Shown: positions 48,458 to 56,930 of the stretch, one piece after another
Numbering within the stretch: the stretch's first letter is position 1
How the letters are laid out: each line of letters opens with the position of its first letter
Assembly (NCBI RefSeq): GCF_023078475.1
Contig: NZ_CP095741.1
Coordinates: forward strand, 1,984,001-2,048,000
Reading direction: 5' to 3'
DNA from: Luteibacter aegosomaticola
GTDB taxonomy: Bacteria; Pseudomonadota; Gammaproteobacteria; Xanthomonadales; Rhodanobacteraceae
DNA length: 64,000 nucleotides
The notes under the pieces: generated by a model
What the model was told of the DNA's origin: nothing
The model's input: the letters and a program-made list of their open reading frames with translations, nothing else
Database searches by the model: none
Translations under genes and position numbers: made by a program

Positions 48458-51060
48458 GCCCGCCGCGGTCGCTAGCCCGCCTGCAGTTCCATGCGGGCTT
48501 CACGCTCGACGACGCGGTGGCGGTTGTGGGCTACTACGCGCGGATGGGCGTAAGCCATCTGTACACCTCGCCGATCCTGCGCGCGCGGCGCGGTTCCACC
48601 CATGGCTACGACGTGGTGGATTGCAATGAAGTGAATCCCGAGATCGGCGGTGAGGTAGCGCTGCGTCGCCTCGTGGCCGCACTGCGCGAGCATGGCATGG
48701 GCATCATCATCGATATCGTGCCGAACCACATGGGCGTGGGCAGCGAAAACGCCTGGTGGATGGATGTGCTGCGGCACGGCCGTGATAGCCGCTACGCCGG
48801 CCATTTCGACATCGACTGGCTCGCGCCCGATCCGCTCGTGCGCGGCCGTGTCCTGCTGCCGATCCTTGGTGACGGCTACGATCTCGTGTTGCACCAGGGG
48901 CATCTGCGCGTGGGCAGGCGCGACGGTGGTTGGGTACTGCGCCTATACGACGACTACCTGCCTCTATCGCCGGCTTCGGTGGCGGCACTCGCGGACGATG
49001 CGGAGCACACGCATGATCCGCGAACCGACGAGGGCAGGGCGCGCCTGCATGCGCTTATCGAGAAGCAGCACTATCGCCTTGCGTTCTGGAAGCTCGCCAG
49101 CGACATGGTGAACTATCGCCGCTTCTTCGATATCAACGAGCTTGCCGGCATGCGGATCGAGCGGACCGCGGTCTTCGAAGACACGCACCGCACGATCTTC
49201 CGCCTGTACGCCGAAGGCCTGATCGACGGCGTTCGCTGTGACCACGTCGATGGCCTTGCCGATCCCCGCCGTTATTGCCGCCAGCTGCGCCATCGTCTCG
49301 AGCGCTTGCGTCCGCAACGGCCGGCAGGTTCACCGCGCGATGGCGCCTATCTCGTGGTGGAGAAGATCCTTGCCGAGGATGAGGTGCTGCGCGCCGACTG
49401 GCGAACGGACGGCACGACCGGGTACGAATTCATGGACCAGGTCTCGGCCCTGCTGCATGACGAACGGGGCGAGGCGCCGCTCACCGAACTGTGGCGCAAG
49501 CTCACTGGGGATGCGGCGGATTTCGCCACGCAAGCGGTGCGTGCGCGGCGCCAGATTCTTGTCGATAGCTTCGAGGCCGAACTGGACCGAACGGCGCGCG
49601 CGCTCTTCGCGGCTGCGCGCGCCGACATTGCCACGCGGGATGTGTCGCAAGCAGCCATCCGCCGCGTGCTGGTCGAGCTGCTTGTGCACTTTCCCGTGTA
49701 CCGCACGTACGCGGGCGGCGCAGGGCGCGATGCGTTCGATGAGGCGGTATTCGCGCGTGCGGTGGAAGGCGCCTTGCGCACGTTGCGTGTCGAAGACGCC
49801 GAATTGCTGCATCTCGTGTCGCGCTGGCTGGGTGGTGATGCGCCGCGCCTGTTGCCGCCGGGCACCGTTCGCCGGGCGCGTGAGCGCGCCATCGCGGTAT
49901 TCCAGCAGGCGACCTCGCCGGTGGCTGCCAAGGCGGTCGAAGATACGGCGGGCTATCGCTATGGGCGTTTGCTTTCGCGCAACGAGGTCGGCGTCGATGC
50001 CGCCCGGCTGGCGATATCGCCCGAGTTGTTCCATGCGCATTGCGCGGAACGCCACGCGCGCTTTCCGCACGCGCTGCTGGCCACGGCCACGCATGACCAC
50101 AAGCGTGGTGAAGACCTGCGCGCGCGGCTCGCGGTGCTTTCCGAGGTGGCCGAGCGCTGGGTGATCACCGTGGAACGCTGGCGCACGCGCCACGAGGGCC
50201 TGCGCCAGCGCGCCGAAGGCCGCATGGCACCCTCCGCGTCCGACGAGGTGATGCTTTACCAGATGCTGGTTGGCGCGTGGCCGTTGGGTCTGGCGCCGGA
50301 TGACGATGACGGCATCGAGCGGTTCGCCACGCGGATCGCGGCCTGGCAGCGCAAGGCCCTGCGCGAGGCCAAGCGCTGGACTCGCTGGACGTCGCCGAAC
50401 GAACCCTACGAGGACGCTTGCGAGGATTTTCTCCGCGCCATGCTCTCGGCTGGTGCGGCGGAAGAGTTGCAGGCGTTCGCCGAGTACATCGCGACCCCGG
50501 GGGCGGCCAACGGACTGGCCCAGGCGGTGCTCAGGCTAACGACCCCGGGCGTGCCCGATCTGTACCAGGGCACCGAGTACTGGGATTTCAGCCTCGTGGA
50601 CCCGGATAACCGGCGGCCGGTGGATTTCCTCGCGCGCTCGGCGTCCCTCGAGCGCGAGCCGTCCCCCGTGGAAGCCTTGTGCGCCTGGCGGGACGGGGCC
50701 CTGAAGCAGGCGGTGATCATGCGCTTGCTATGTGCCCGCAAGAGCCACCCCGAGCTGTTCGCCCGCGGTACCTATCGCGTCCTGGAGGCATCCGGCCCGG
50801 CGGCCGGGAAGATCGTGGCCTTTATCCGCGAACATCGCGGCCAGCGGCTGGTGGTCGCCGTGGGGCGGCACCTGGCGCCCTGGCTGGCCGGCCTGTCGGC
50901 GCCTGCCATCCCTGCCGAGCGTTGGGAGGGGACCCATCTGGACCTCCCTTCGGGCCGCTGGGCCAGCCTGCTGGACATTGGCAAGGGGGAAGGGGGCAGC
51001 GTGCCGGTCGCCGAACTCTTCGGCGAGCTGCCCGTCGCCGCCTGGCTTTCCTCGAAATAG
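48454..51060 (+). CDS. treY: Malto-oligosyltrehalose synthase
   Basis: 868 residues from a GTG in a four-base overlap. TreY converts the reducing-end glucose linkage of maltodextrins to an alpha,alpha-1,1 bond. Signatures: RLQFHAGFTLDDAVAVVGYY at the N-terminus, D263 (GVRCDHVDGLADP), E303 (LVVEKILAEDE), and ATHDHKRGEDLRARLAVLSE. It is the last gene of the seven-gene operon. Only 13 bp separate it from the convergent acyl-CoA-binding gene, and I see no terminator there. Confidence 0.96.
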   Translation: MSPPRSLARLQFHAGFTLDDAVAVVGYYARMGVSHLYTSPILRARRGSTHGYDVVDCNEVNPEIGGEVALRRLVAALREHGMGIIIDIVPNHMGVGSENAWWMDVLRHGRDSRYAGHFDIDWLAPDPLVRGRVLLPILGDGYDLVLHQGHLRVGRRDGGWVLRLYDDYLPLSPASVAALADDAEHTHDPRTDEGRARLHALIEKQHYRLAFWKLASDMVNYRRFFDINELAGMRIERTAVFEDTHRTIFRLYAEGLIDGVRCDHVDGLADPRRYCRQLRHRLERLRPQRPAGSPRDGAYLVVEKILAEDEVLRADWRTDGTTGYEFMDQVSALLHDERGEAPLTELWRKLTGDAADFATQAVRARRQILVDSFEAELDRTARALFAAARADIATRDVSQAAIRRVLVELLVHFPVYRTYAGGAGRDAFDEAVFARAVEGALRTLRVEDAELLHLVSRWLGGDAPRLLPPGTVRRARERAIAVFQQATSPVAAKAVEDTAGYRYGRLLSRNEVGVDAARLAISPELFHAHCAERHARFPHALLATATHDHKRGEDLRARLAVLSEVAERWVITVERWRTRHEGLRQRAEGRMAPSASDEVMLYQMLVGAWPLGLAPDDDDGIERFATRIAAWQRKALREAKRWTRWTSPNEPYEDACEDFLRAMLSAGAAEELQAFAEYIATPGAANGLAQAVLRLTTPGVPDLYQGTEYWDFSLVDPDNRRPVDFLARSASLEREPSPVEALCAWRDGALKQAVIMRLLCARKSHPELFARGTYRVLEASGPAAGKIVAFIREHRGQRLVVAVGRHLAPWLAGLSAPAIPAERWEGTHLDLPSGRWASLLDIGKGEGGSVPVAELFGELPVAAWLSSK

Positions 51061-51073
51061 CGACGCGCAGCGC

Positions 51074-51334
51074 TTAGCCGCCCAGGTCACGGACCAGCTT
51101 GATGTAGTCGCGCATGGCTTGCTCGCGCGTCGTACCGGTTAGCCTGGCCCAGGCCTCGTACTTGGCGGTGCCGACAAAATCGAAAAAGCCCGGCTTACGG
51201 CCGTGGACATCGCCCTCGGCGCCCTGCTTGTAGAGGGCATAGAGTCGCAGGAGGGTGTCGTTGTCCGGCCGGTGGCCAAGCCGGGTGATGTCCAGCGATG
51301 CCTGTTCGAACTGGCTCTGGAGATCGTCAGGCAT
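51074..51334 (-). CDS. Acyl-CoA-binding protein
   Basis: 86 residues from the second in-frame ATG, exactly the usual ACBP length. The motif [19 protein letters not shown] and [15 protein letters not shown] [19 protein letters not shown] are the acyl-CoA ligand signature, with the key Tyr and Lys residues in place. It is a soluble cytoplasmic four-helix protein that buffers medium- and long-chain acyl-CoA. It is best known from eukaryotes and patchily present in bacteria. It is convergent with treY. Confidence 0.93.
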   Translation of the reverse strand: MPDDLQSQFEQASLDITRLGHRPDNDTLLRLYALYKQGAEGDVHGRKPGFFDFVGTAKYEAWARLTGTTREQAMRDYIKLVRDLGG

Positions 51335-51455
51335 ACGAGCGCGCTTGCGTGGTGCGGGATGTTGGGGGCTTGTAGCACGCGTGCCGGACACTGTCTATCG
51401 GGCGATGGCGCGGCGCCGCTCAGGTATCATGCCGGTTTCGCGACCGAGGTATCCC

Positions 51456-52133
51456 ATGGCCCCCACGCCCGTCCCCGTCCTCACCATCGACGGCCCCTCG
51501 GGCTCCGGCAAGGGCACCATCAGCCGCCTTGTGGCCGAGAAGCTGGGTTGGCGGATGCTCGATTCGGGCGCGCTGTACCGCGCCGTGGGCTATGCCGCGG
51601 GCGCCGAGGGCATCGATCTGTCGGATGAGGCCGCGGTCACCCGCTGCGCCCAGCACATCAAGATCCGGTTCCAGGCCAGTCCCGATGGCGGTGAGACCCA
51701 TGTGCTCGTGAACGGCCACGACGCCACCGACGAACTACGCACGGAAACGGCAGGTGCGGCCGCCTCGGCCATCGCCGTGATCCCCGCGGTCCGCCAGGCC
51801 CTGGTCGACCTCCAGCTGGCTTTCCGCAAGGCTCCGGGGCTGGTGGCCGACGGCCGGGACATGGGCACCGTCATTTTTCCGGACGCCCCCTTCAAGGTGT
51901 TCCTGACCGCCAGCGCCTCCGAGCGCGCGAAAAGGCGCTATAAGCAGTTGAAGGATAAGGGGCTCAGCGTTACACTTGCAGGCCTGCAACGGGAAATCGA
52001 GGCACGCGACGCGAGAGATGCGTCCCGGCCGGTCGCCCCGTTGAAGCCCGCCGAGGGCGCTGTCGTCATTGATACGACCGGCATGCCCATCGAGGTGGTG
52101 GTGGCAAAAGTATTCGCTGTGGTGCGTCCGTAA
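51456..52133 (+). CDS. cmk: Cytidylate kinase
   Basis: 225 residues from the ATG giving the normal N-terminus ([21 protein letters not shown]-loop at 13-21); a longer upstream frame is a shadow. It phosphorylates CMP and dCMP with ATP. Conserved [23 protein letters not shown] and [12 protein letters not shown] motifs are visible. cmk-rpsA-ihfB is a conserved proteobacterial order. Confidence 0.97.
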   Translation: MAPTPVPVLTIDGPSGSGKGTISRLVAEKLGWRMLDSGALYRAVGYAAGAEGIDLSDEAAVTRCAQHIKIRFQASPDGGETHVLVNGHDATDELRTETAGAAASAIAVIPAVRQALVDLQLAFRKAPGLVADGRDMGTVIFPDAPFKVFLTASASERAKRRYKQLKDKGLSVTLAGLQREIEARDARDASRPVAPLKPAEGAVVIDTTGMPIEVVVAKVFAVVRP

Positions 52134-52150
52134 GGGCGCATTCGGCACAT

Positions 52151-52240
52151 CGCCCACGCAGTTGCGCGTGGGTTATTGGCAACGGTGCCCGGGGGCGCCA
52201 TGTATGTGAGCCCCTCCGTAAGCACCCACAACCGGTGGGT
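52151..52240 (+). promoter_or_regulatory. Structured 5' region of rpsA
   Basis: Two hairpins in the 175-bp cmk-rpsA gap: CCCACGC/GCGTGGG (about 52151-52170) and ACCCAC-aaccg-GTGGGT (52224-52240). The rpsA ATG has no strong ribosome binding site. S1 synthesis is autoregulated at its own structured leader in E. coli; a similar role here is inference. Confidence 0.45.
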
Positions 52241-52308
52241 CCCCCGTCCGCTCGCGTCACTGATGAACGCCTGCGCCGGGTACGGCCTTTCATAACCCTG
52301 GAATCAAC

Positions 52309-53982
52309 ATGACTGAAAGTTTTGCCGAACTGTTTGAACAAAGCCAGCAGGCTATTTCGAAGCTGAAGCCCGGCTCGATCGTCACCGGTATCGTTGTGGA
52401 AATCCGCAACGACGTCGTGGTGATCAACGCTGGCCTCAAGAGCGAAGGCATTGTTCCGATCGAGCAGTTCAAGGACGAGAACGGCGCCCTCGAAGTAGAG
52501 GTTGGTGACGAAGTCAAGGTCGCGCTCGACGCGCTCGAAGACGGCTTCGGCGAGACCAAGCTCTCCCGCGAGAAGGCCAAGCGTTCGATGGTGTGGGACG
52601 ACCTCGAGCAGGCGTTCGACAAGGAAGAGACCATCACCGGCAAGATCTCCGGCAAGGTCAAGGGCGGCTTCACGGTCGATATCAAGGATGTCCGCGCGTT
52701 CCTGCCGGGCTCCCTCGTCGACGTGCGTCCGGTCCGTGACCCGGTCTACCTCGAGGGCAAGGACCTCGAGTTCAAGATCATCAAGCTCGACCGCAAGCGT
52801 AACAACGTGGTTGTCAGCCGTCGCGCCGTCGTCGAGACCGAGTTCTCCGAAGAGCGCGAGAAGCTGCTCGAGCGCCTCACCGAGGGCGCGGTCGTCAAGG
52901 GTGTGGTCAAGAACCTCACCGATTACGGCGCGTTCGTCGACCTCGGCGGCATCGATGGCCTGCTGCACATCACGGATATGGCGTGGAAGCGCGTCCGTCA
53001 CCCGTCGGAAGTCGTCAATGTCGGCGACGAGCTCGACGTCCGCGTGCTGAAGTACGACCGCGAGCGCAACCGCGTTTCGCTCGGCCTGAAGCAGCTCGGC
53101 GACGATCCGTGGGTTGCCATCGCCCGTCGTTACCCGGTCGGTAGCCGTCTGTTCGGCAAGGTCTCCAACGTCACCGATTACGGTTGCTTCGTTGAGATCG
53201 AGCCGGGCGTCGAAGGCCTGGTGCACGTCTCCGAAATGGATTGGACCAACAAGAACGTCAACCCGGCCAAGGTGGTTCAGGTCGGTGACGAGACCGAGGT
53301 CATGGTCCTGGACGTGGATGAAGAGCGTCGCCGCATCTCGCTGGGTATCAAGCAGACCCGCTCGAACCCGTGGGAAGCTTTCGCCGCCATGCACAAGAAG
53401 GGCGACAAGGTCTCCGGCCAGATCAAGTCGATCACCGACTTCGGCATCTTCATCGGCCTCGAAGGCGGTATCGATGGTCTCGTCCACCTGTCCGACATCT
53501 CGTGGCAGGCCTCGGGTGAAGACCTCGTCCGTAACTTCAAGAAGGGCGACGAAGTCGAAGCCGTCGTGCTCGCCGTTGATCCGGAGCGTGAGCGCATCTC
53601 GCTCGGCATCAAGCAGATGGAGCAGGATCCGTTCGGCCAGTTCATGGCCACGAACCCGCGCGGCACGGTCCTGACCGGTACGGTCAAGGAAGTGGACGCC
53701 AAGGGTGCGCTGGTTGACCTGGGCGAAGGCGTCGAGGGCTACATCCGCGCGAACGACATCGCCAAGGAACGCGTTGACGATGCCACCCTGCACCTCAAGG
53801 TGGGTGACGCTGTCGAAGCGAAGTTCACGGGCATGGATCGCAAGGGCCGTCAGCTGCAGCTGTCGATCCGCGCGAAGGACGAGGAAGAGCTGGCCGATAC
53901 CATGGCCGACTACCAGTCCGCTGCCGGTGGTACGACGAAGCTTGGCGCGCTCCTCAAGGAGCAGTTGAACAAGGCCGACTAA
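52309..53982 (+). CDS. rpsA: 30S ribosomal protein S1
   Basis: 557 residues, six S1 (OB-fold) domains as in E. coli. The first two bind the ribosome and the last four bind mRNA. Repeated units such as [27 protein letters not shown] and [25 protein letters not shown] are visible throughout. S1 recruits and unfolds mRNAs with weak Shine-Dalgarno sites. A strong terminator follows. Confidence 0.98.
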   Translation: MTESFAELFEQSQQAISKLKPGSIVTGIVVEIRNDVVVINAGLKSEGIVPIEQFKDENGALEVEVGDEVKVALDALEDGFGETKLSREKAKRSMVWDDLEQAFDKEETITGKISGKVKGGFTVDIKDVRAFLPGSLVDVRPVRDPVYLEGKDLEFKIIKLDRKRNNVVVSRRAVVETEFSEEREKLLERLTEGAVVKGVVKNLTDYGAFVDLGGIDGLLHITDMAWKRVRHPSEVVNVGDELDVRVLKYDRERNRVSLGLKQLGDDPWVAIARRYPVGSRLFGKVSNVTDYGCFVEIEPGVEGLVHVSEMDWTNKNVNPAKVVQVGDETEVMVLDVDEERRRISLGIKQTRSNPWEAFAAMHKKGDKVSGQIKSITDFGIFIGLEGGIDGLVHLSDISWQASGEDLVRNFKKGDEVEAVVLAVDPERERISLGIKQMEQDPFGQFMATNPRGTVLTGTVKEVDAKGALVDLGEGVEGYIRANDIAKERVDDATLHLKVGDAVEAKFTGMDRKGRQLQLSIRAKDEEELADTMADYQSAAGGTTKLGALLKEQLNKAD

Positions 53983-53990
53983 AGTCGGAG

Positions 53991-54022
53991 CGAGGGGCGG
54001 GTAACCCGCCCCTCGTTTTGTT
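53991..54022 (+). terminator. Rho-independent terminator after rpsA
   Basis: Perfect 11-bp stem CGAGGGGCGGG/CCCGCCCCTCG with a three-base loop TAA, then TTTTGTT. Confidence 0.92.
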
Positions 54023-54067
54023 GTAACCTGTTGTTTGCGTCAGCTTTATCGAAGAACCAGGGGACCC

Positions 54068-54367
54068 ATGACCAAGTCGGAACTGATCGAGGCGCTGGCG
54101 CGGCGCCAGACCCACCTTGCCTTCAGCGATGTGGAACTTGCCGTCAAGAGCGTGCTCGAACAGATGAGCCATGCCCTGTCCACGGGCGAGCGCATCGAGA
54201 TCCGCGGCTTCGGCAGCTTTGCGCTGCATTTCCGCCCGCCGCGCATGGGGCGCAACCCCAAGACCGGTGAGGCGGTAGCCCTGCCGGGCAAGCACGTGCC
54301 ACATTTCAAGCCGGGCAAAGAGCTACGCGAACGCGTAAATCTCGCCCTCGAAGACGCCGCTTCCTAA
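54068..54367 (+). CDS. ihfB: Integration host factor beta subunit
   Basis: 99 residues from the ATG giving [14 protein letters not shown]; an earlier in-frame start adds 11 non-conserved residues. The DNA-bending arm motif [22 protein letters not shown] includes the intercalating proline region. IHF is a heterodimer with IhfA that bends DNA at promoters and origins. The gene follows rpsA as in E. coli. GGGGACCC provides a modest ribosome binding site. Confidence 0.97.
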   Translation: MTKSELIEALARRQTHLAFSDVELAVKSVLEQMSHALSTGERIEIRGFGSFALHFRPPRMGRNPKTGEAVALPGKHVPHFKPGKELRERVNLALEDAAS

Positions 54368-54380
54368 GCGGCGTTTTTTT
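54354..54380 (+). terminator. Terminator overlapping the ihfB stop codon
   Basis: ACGCCGCTT-cct-AAGCGGCGT followed by TTTTTT. The left arm encodes the last ihfB residues and the TAA (54365-54367) lies in the loop and right arm, so coding and termination signals share bases. Confidence 0.9.
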
Positions 54381-54463
54381 GGGCGCAACCTTTGGGCCCT
54401 AAAACTGTACAAATTCCAAACCGTTCCACCCCAACCTATTCATGATTCGGGTACAGTCGTCGG

Positions 54464-54727
54464 ATGCGTCTGATTGTCATCCTTTTCCTGCTGTTGTTCG
54501 CTGTCGCCGGGGTCGTCTTCGGCGCGCTCAACGCCGACCTCGTACCGTTCGACCTGGGCTTTGCCCGCCTGGCCCTCCCCAAGGGTGGCGCCATGCTGGC
54601 CTTCCTGCTGGTCGGCTGGGTGCTCGGTGGGTTCACCGCATGGGTAGGCACCTCGTTTGCCCAGCAGCGCAAGCGCCGCCGGGCTCTCCGCGGTGGTAGC
54701 AAGGTAGCCAGCGCAAAGCCCGCATGA
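54464..54727 (+). CDS. lapA: LapA-domain inner-membrane protein
   Basis: 87 residues with two transmembrane helices (about 2-22 and 42-65) and a basic tail (QQRKRRRALRGG). It belongs to the LapA/YciS family (DUF1049), with the motif NADLVPFDLGFA. In E. coli LapA works with LapB in control and assembly of lipopolysaccharide. Its stop overlaps the lapB ATG. Confidence 0.92.
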   Translation: MRLIVILFLLLFAVAGVVFGALNADLVPFDLGFARLALPKGGAMLAFLLVGWVLGGFTAWVGTSFAQQRKRRRALRGGSKVASAKPA

Positions 54728-55896
54728 ACCCTATCTGGTTGTTGGCGCTCGTACCTCCCATCGCGTTTGCCTGCGGTTGGTGGCTGGCCCGCCGTACCGA
54801 TGCCAAGCGCTCGGGAGCCCGGGTCAACGAGCTTTCCTCCGATTACTTCCGTGGTCTGAACTACCTGCTCAACGAAGAGCAGGACAAGGCCCTGGAGGTG
54901 TTCCTGCGCCTGGCGGAATACAACCGTGACACGGTGGAAACCCACCTGGCGCTCGGCAACCTGTTTCGCAAGCGCGGCGAGGTGGATCGCGCCATCCGGC
55001 TGCACCAGCATCTGGTTTCTCGCCAGGGTCTTTCCGACGAAATGAAGACCGTGGCGCTGCTCGAGCTGGGCGAGGATTACATGCGCGCTGGCTTGCTTGA
55101 CCGCGCCGAAACCCTCTTTTCCGACCTGGTGGCCATGGATGCGCTGGCGCCCTCGGCCCTGCGCCACCTCATCGCGATTTACCAGCACGAGCGTGAGTGG
55201 CACAAAGCCATCGATCACGCGCGCCGGCTGGAAGCCATGACCGGCGAAGACGAAGCGGCAATGATCGCCCAGTTCTACTGCGAGCTGGCCGAACAATCAC
55301 GTCAGCACGGTGCACGCACCGAGGCTCGTGATTACATCCGCGAAGCGTTCGCGTGCCAGGCCGATTGCGTTCGCGCGCACATGATCGCCGGGCGGCTTTC
55401 CTCGGAAGAAGACAACATGCCGGCGGCGATCGCCTCGTACGAGGCGGCTATCGCGGCTGATATCGCCTTCGTGCCCGAGATCCTTCCGCCGTTGCTGCAT
55501 TGCTACGCCCGTTCGCAGCAGATGGATCGCGCGGAGAGCTTCCTGCGCGAGATCATGGTCCGTTACCACGGTATCTCGCCGGTGCTTGCGCTCACGCGCC
55601 TGTACGAGGGGCGTGACGGTGAGCGCACGGCGATCGATTTCCTTACCGGGCAGCTGCGCAAGCGGCCGTCGGTGCGTGGCCTGATGGCGCTTATCGACGC
55701 CACGATGGACAAGGTGTCCGGTGAGGCGCGCGAGAACTACCTGATCCTGCGTGACCTCACCCGCAAGCTGCTCGAAGGGCAGGCGATGTATCGCTGCAGC
55801 CGCTGTGGCTTCGGCGCCAAGGCGCACCACTGGCAGTGCCCCAGCTGCAAGAACTGGGGTACTGTGCGGCCCATCCATGGTGTCGCGAACGAATGA
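54724..55896 (+). CDS. lapB: LPS assembly/LpxC-regulating protein LapB
   Basis: 390 residues. An N-terminal transmembrane helix (about 3-20) is followed by tandem TPRs (ALEVFLRLAEYNRDTVETHLALGNLFRKRGE) and a C-terminal rubredoxin-like zinc knuckle with Cys pairs at 358/361 and 372/375 (CSRC, CPSC). In E. coli LapB (YciM) presents LpxC to FtsH and so limits LPS synthesis. The next gene overlaps its stop by ATGA, linking it to envelope sugar genes. Confidence 0.95.
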   Translation: MNPIWLLALVPPIAFACGWWLARRTDAKRSGARVNELSSDYFRGLNYLLNEEQDKALEVFLRLAEYNRDTVETHLALGNLFRKRGEVDRAIRLHQHLVSRQGLSDEMKTVALLELGEDYMRAGLLDRAETLFSDLVAMDALAPSALRHLIAIYQHEREWHKAIDHARRLEAMTGEDEAAMIAQFYCELAEQSRQHGARTEARDYIREAFACQADCVRAHMIAGRLSSEEDNMPAAIASYEAAIAADIAFVPEILPPLLHCYARSQQMDRAESFLREIMVRYHGISPVLALTRLYEGRDGERTAIDFLTGQLRKRPSVRGLMALIDATMDKVSGEARENYLILRDLTRKLLEGQAMYRCSRCGFGAKAHHWQCPSCKNWGTVRPIHGVANE

Positions 55897-56930
55897 GCCT
55901 GTCGTTCCCGAGCCCCATGGCCATCGCACTCGGGTGCATGGTCGCTGCCTTCCTGGTCTCGTTTGCCTGCGTGAGGGCGGCCATTGCCTATGCCCATCGC
56001 CGGGGCATGCTCGACGCCCCGGGGCAGCGGCGCTCGCATACCATTCCCACCCCGCGCGGTGGCGGCATCGGTATCGTCATCGGCGTGCTGGTAAGCATGC
56101 CCGCCGCGCTCTGGCTGCTCCCGCCGTCCCCTGGCGTAGCGATCGTGGGTGCCTTTACCGTGGGTGTCATAGCCATCGCCGCGATCGGCTGGCTCGATGA
56201 CCATGGTTCGTTGCCGATCAAGCCGCGCCTCGCGATCCAGCTGGGCGCGACCCTGTTGTTCTGCCTGGCCGTGTCGGCGCATACCGCCAGCCTCTGGTGG
56301 GCCGCCCCCCTGGTGCTCGCGGGGGTATGGTGCATCAACCTGCATAACTTCATGGACGGCATCGACGGCATCGCCGCCTTGCAGGTGGTCGTGTTCGGGG
56401 CGGCCACGGGCATCATCGCGGTCGATGCCGGCGCCTTCGGCATCGGCATCGCCGCCGGCTGCCTCGACCTGGCGGCCCTTGGCTTCTGGTTCTTCAACCG
56501 TTCCCCGGCGCGAATTTTCATGGGCGACGTCGGTAGCGCGACGGTCGGTTTCATCGTCTTCGCGCTTACGGCCATGCTCTGGGCCTGGCGCACCGACCTG
56601 CTCTGGCCTGAACTGATCCTGTCGTCGGCCTTCGTTATCGACGCGACTTTGACGTTGCTCGTGCGAATGCTGCGAGGTGCACGCTGGTACACTCCACACC
56701 GCGAGCACCTCTATCAGTGGCTCGTGAGGCGGGGGAATACCCATTCACGGGTGGCCGGGGGCTATCTGGTGTGGAACCTCGCCATTAGTGTGCCCGGCGC
56801 ATGGATCGCGCTCCGCCATCCGGCGGTGGCGCCTGCCTGCTGCGGGGTAGCCTACCTGTTGGGGGCGGCGGTCTGGCGTACTGGCAAGCGGTCGTGCTTG
56901 CGTCGAAGGGAGCGACATGTTGTTGCGTAA
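55893..56930 (+). CDS. WecA/WbpL-like undecaprenyl-phosphate sugar-1-phosphate transferase
   Basis: 345 residues from the ATG overlapping the lapB stop. About ten transmembrane helices are expected. Family motifs: RSHTIPTPRGGGIGIV (PRGGG), WLDDHGSLPIKPRL (DDxxS/LP), HNFMDGIDGIAALQ (NxxNxxDGIDG-like) and the cytoplasmic loop GARWYTPHREHLYQ. It starts O-antigen or similar glycan synthesis by placing HexNAc-1-phosphate on undecaprenyl phosphate. WbpL-like rather than MraY. It overlaps the next gene by 14 bp. Confidence 0.9.
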   Translation: MSLSFPSPMAIALGCMVAAFLVSFACVRAAIAYAHRRGMLDAPGQRRSHTIPTPRGGGIGIVIGVLVSMPAALWLLPPSPGVAIVGAFTVGVIAIAAIGWLDDHGSLPIKPRLAIQLGATLLFCLAVSAHTASLWWAAPLVLAGVWCINLHNFMDGIDGIAALQVVVFGAATGIIAVDAGAFGIGIAAGCLDLAALGFWFFNRSPARIFMGDVGSATVGFIVFALTAMLWAWRTDLLWPELILSSAFVIDATLTLLVRMLRGARWYTPHREHLYQWLVRRGNTHSRVAGGYLVWNLAISVPGAWIALRHPAVAPACCGVAYLLGAAVWRTGKRSCLRRRERHVVA

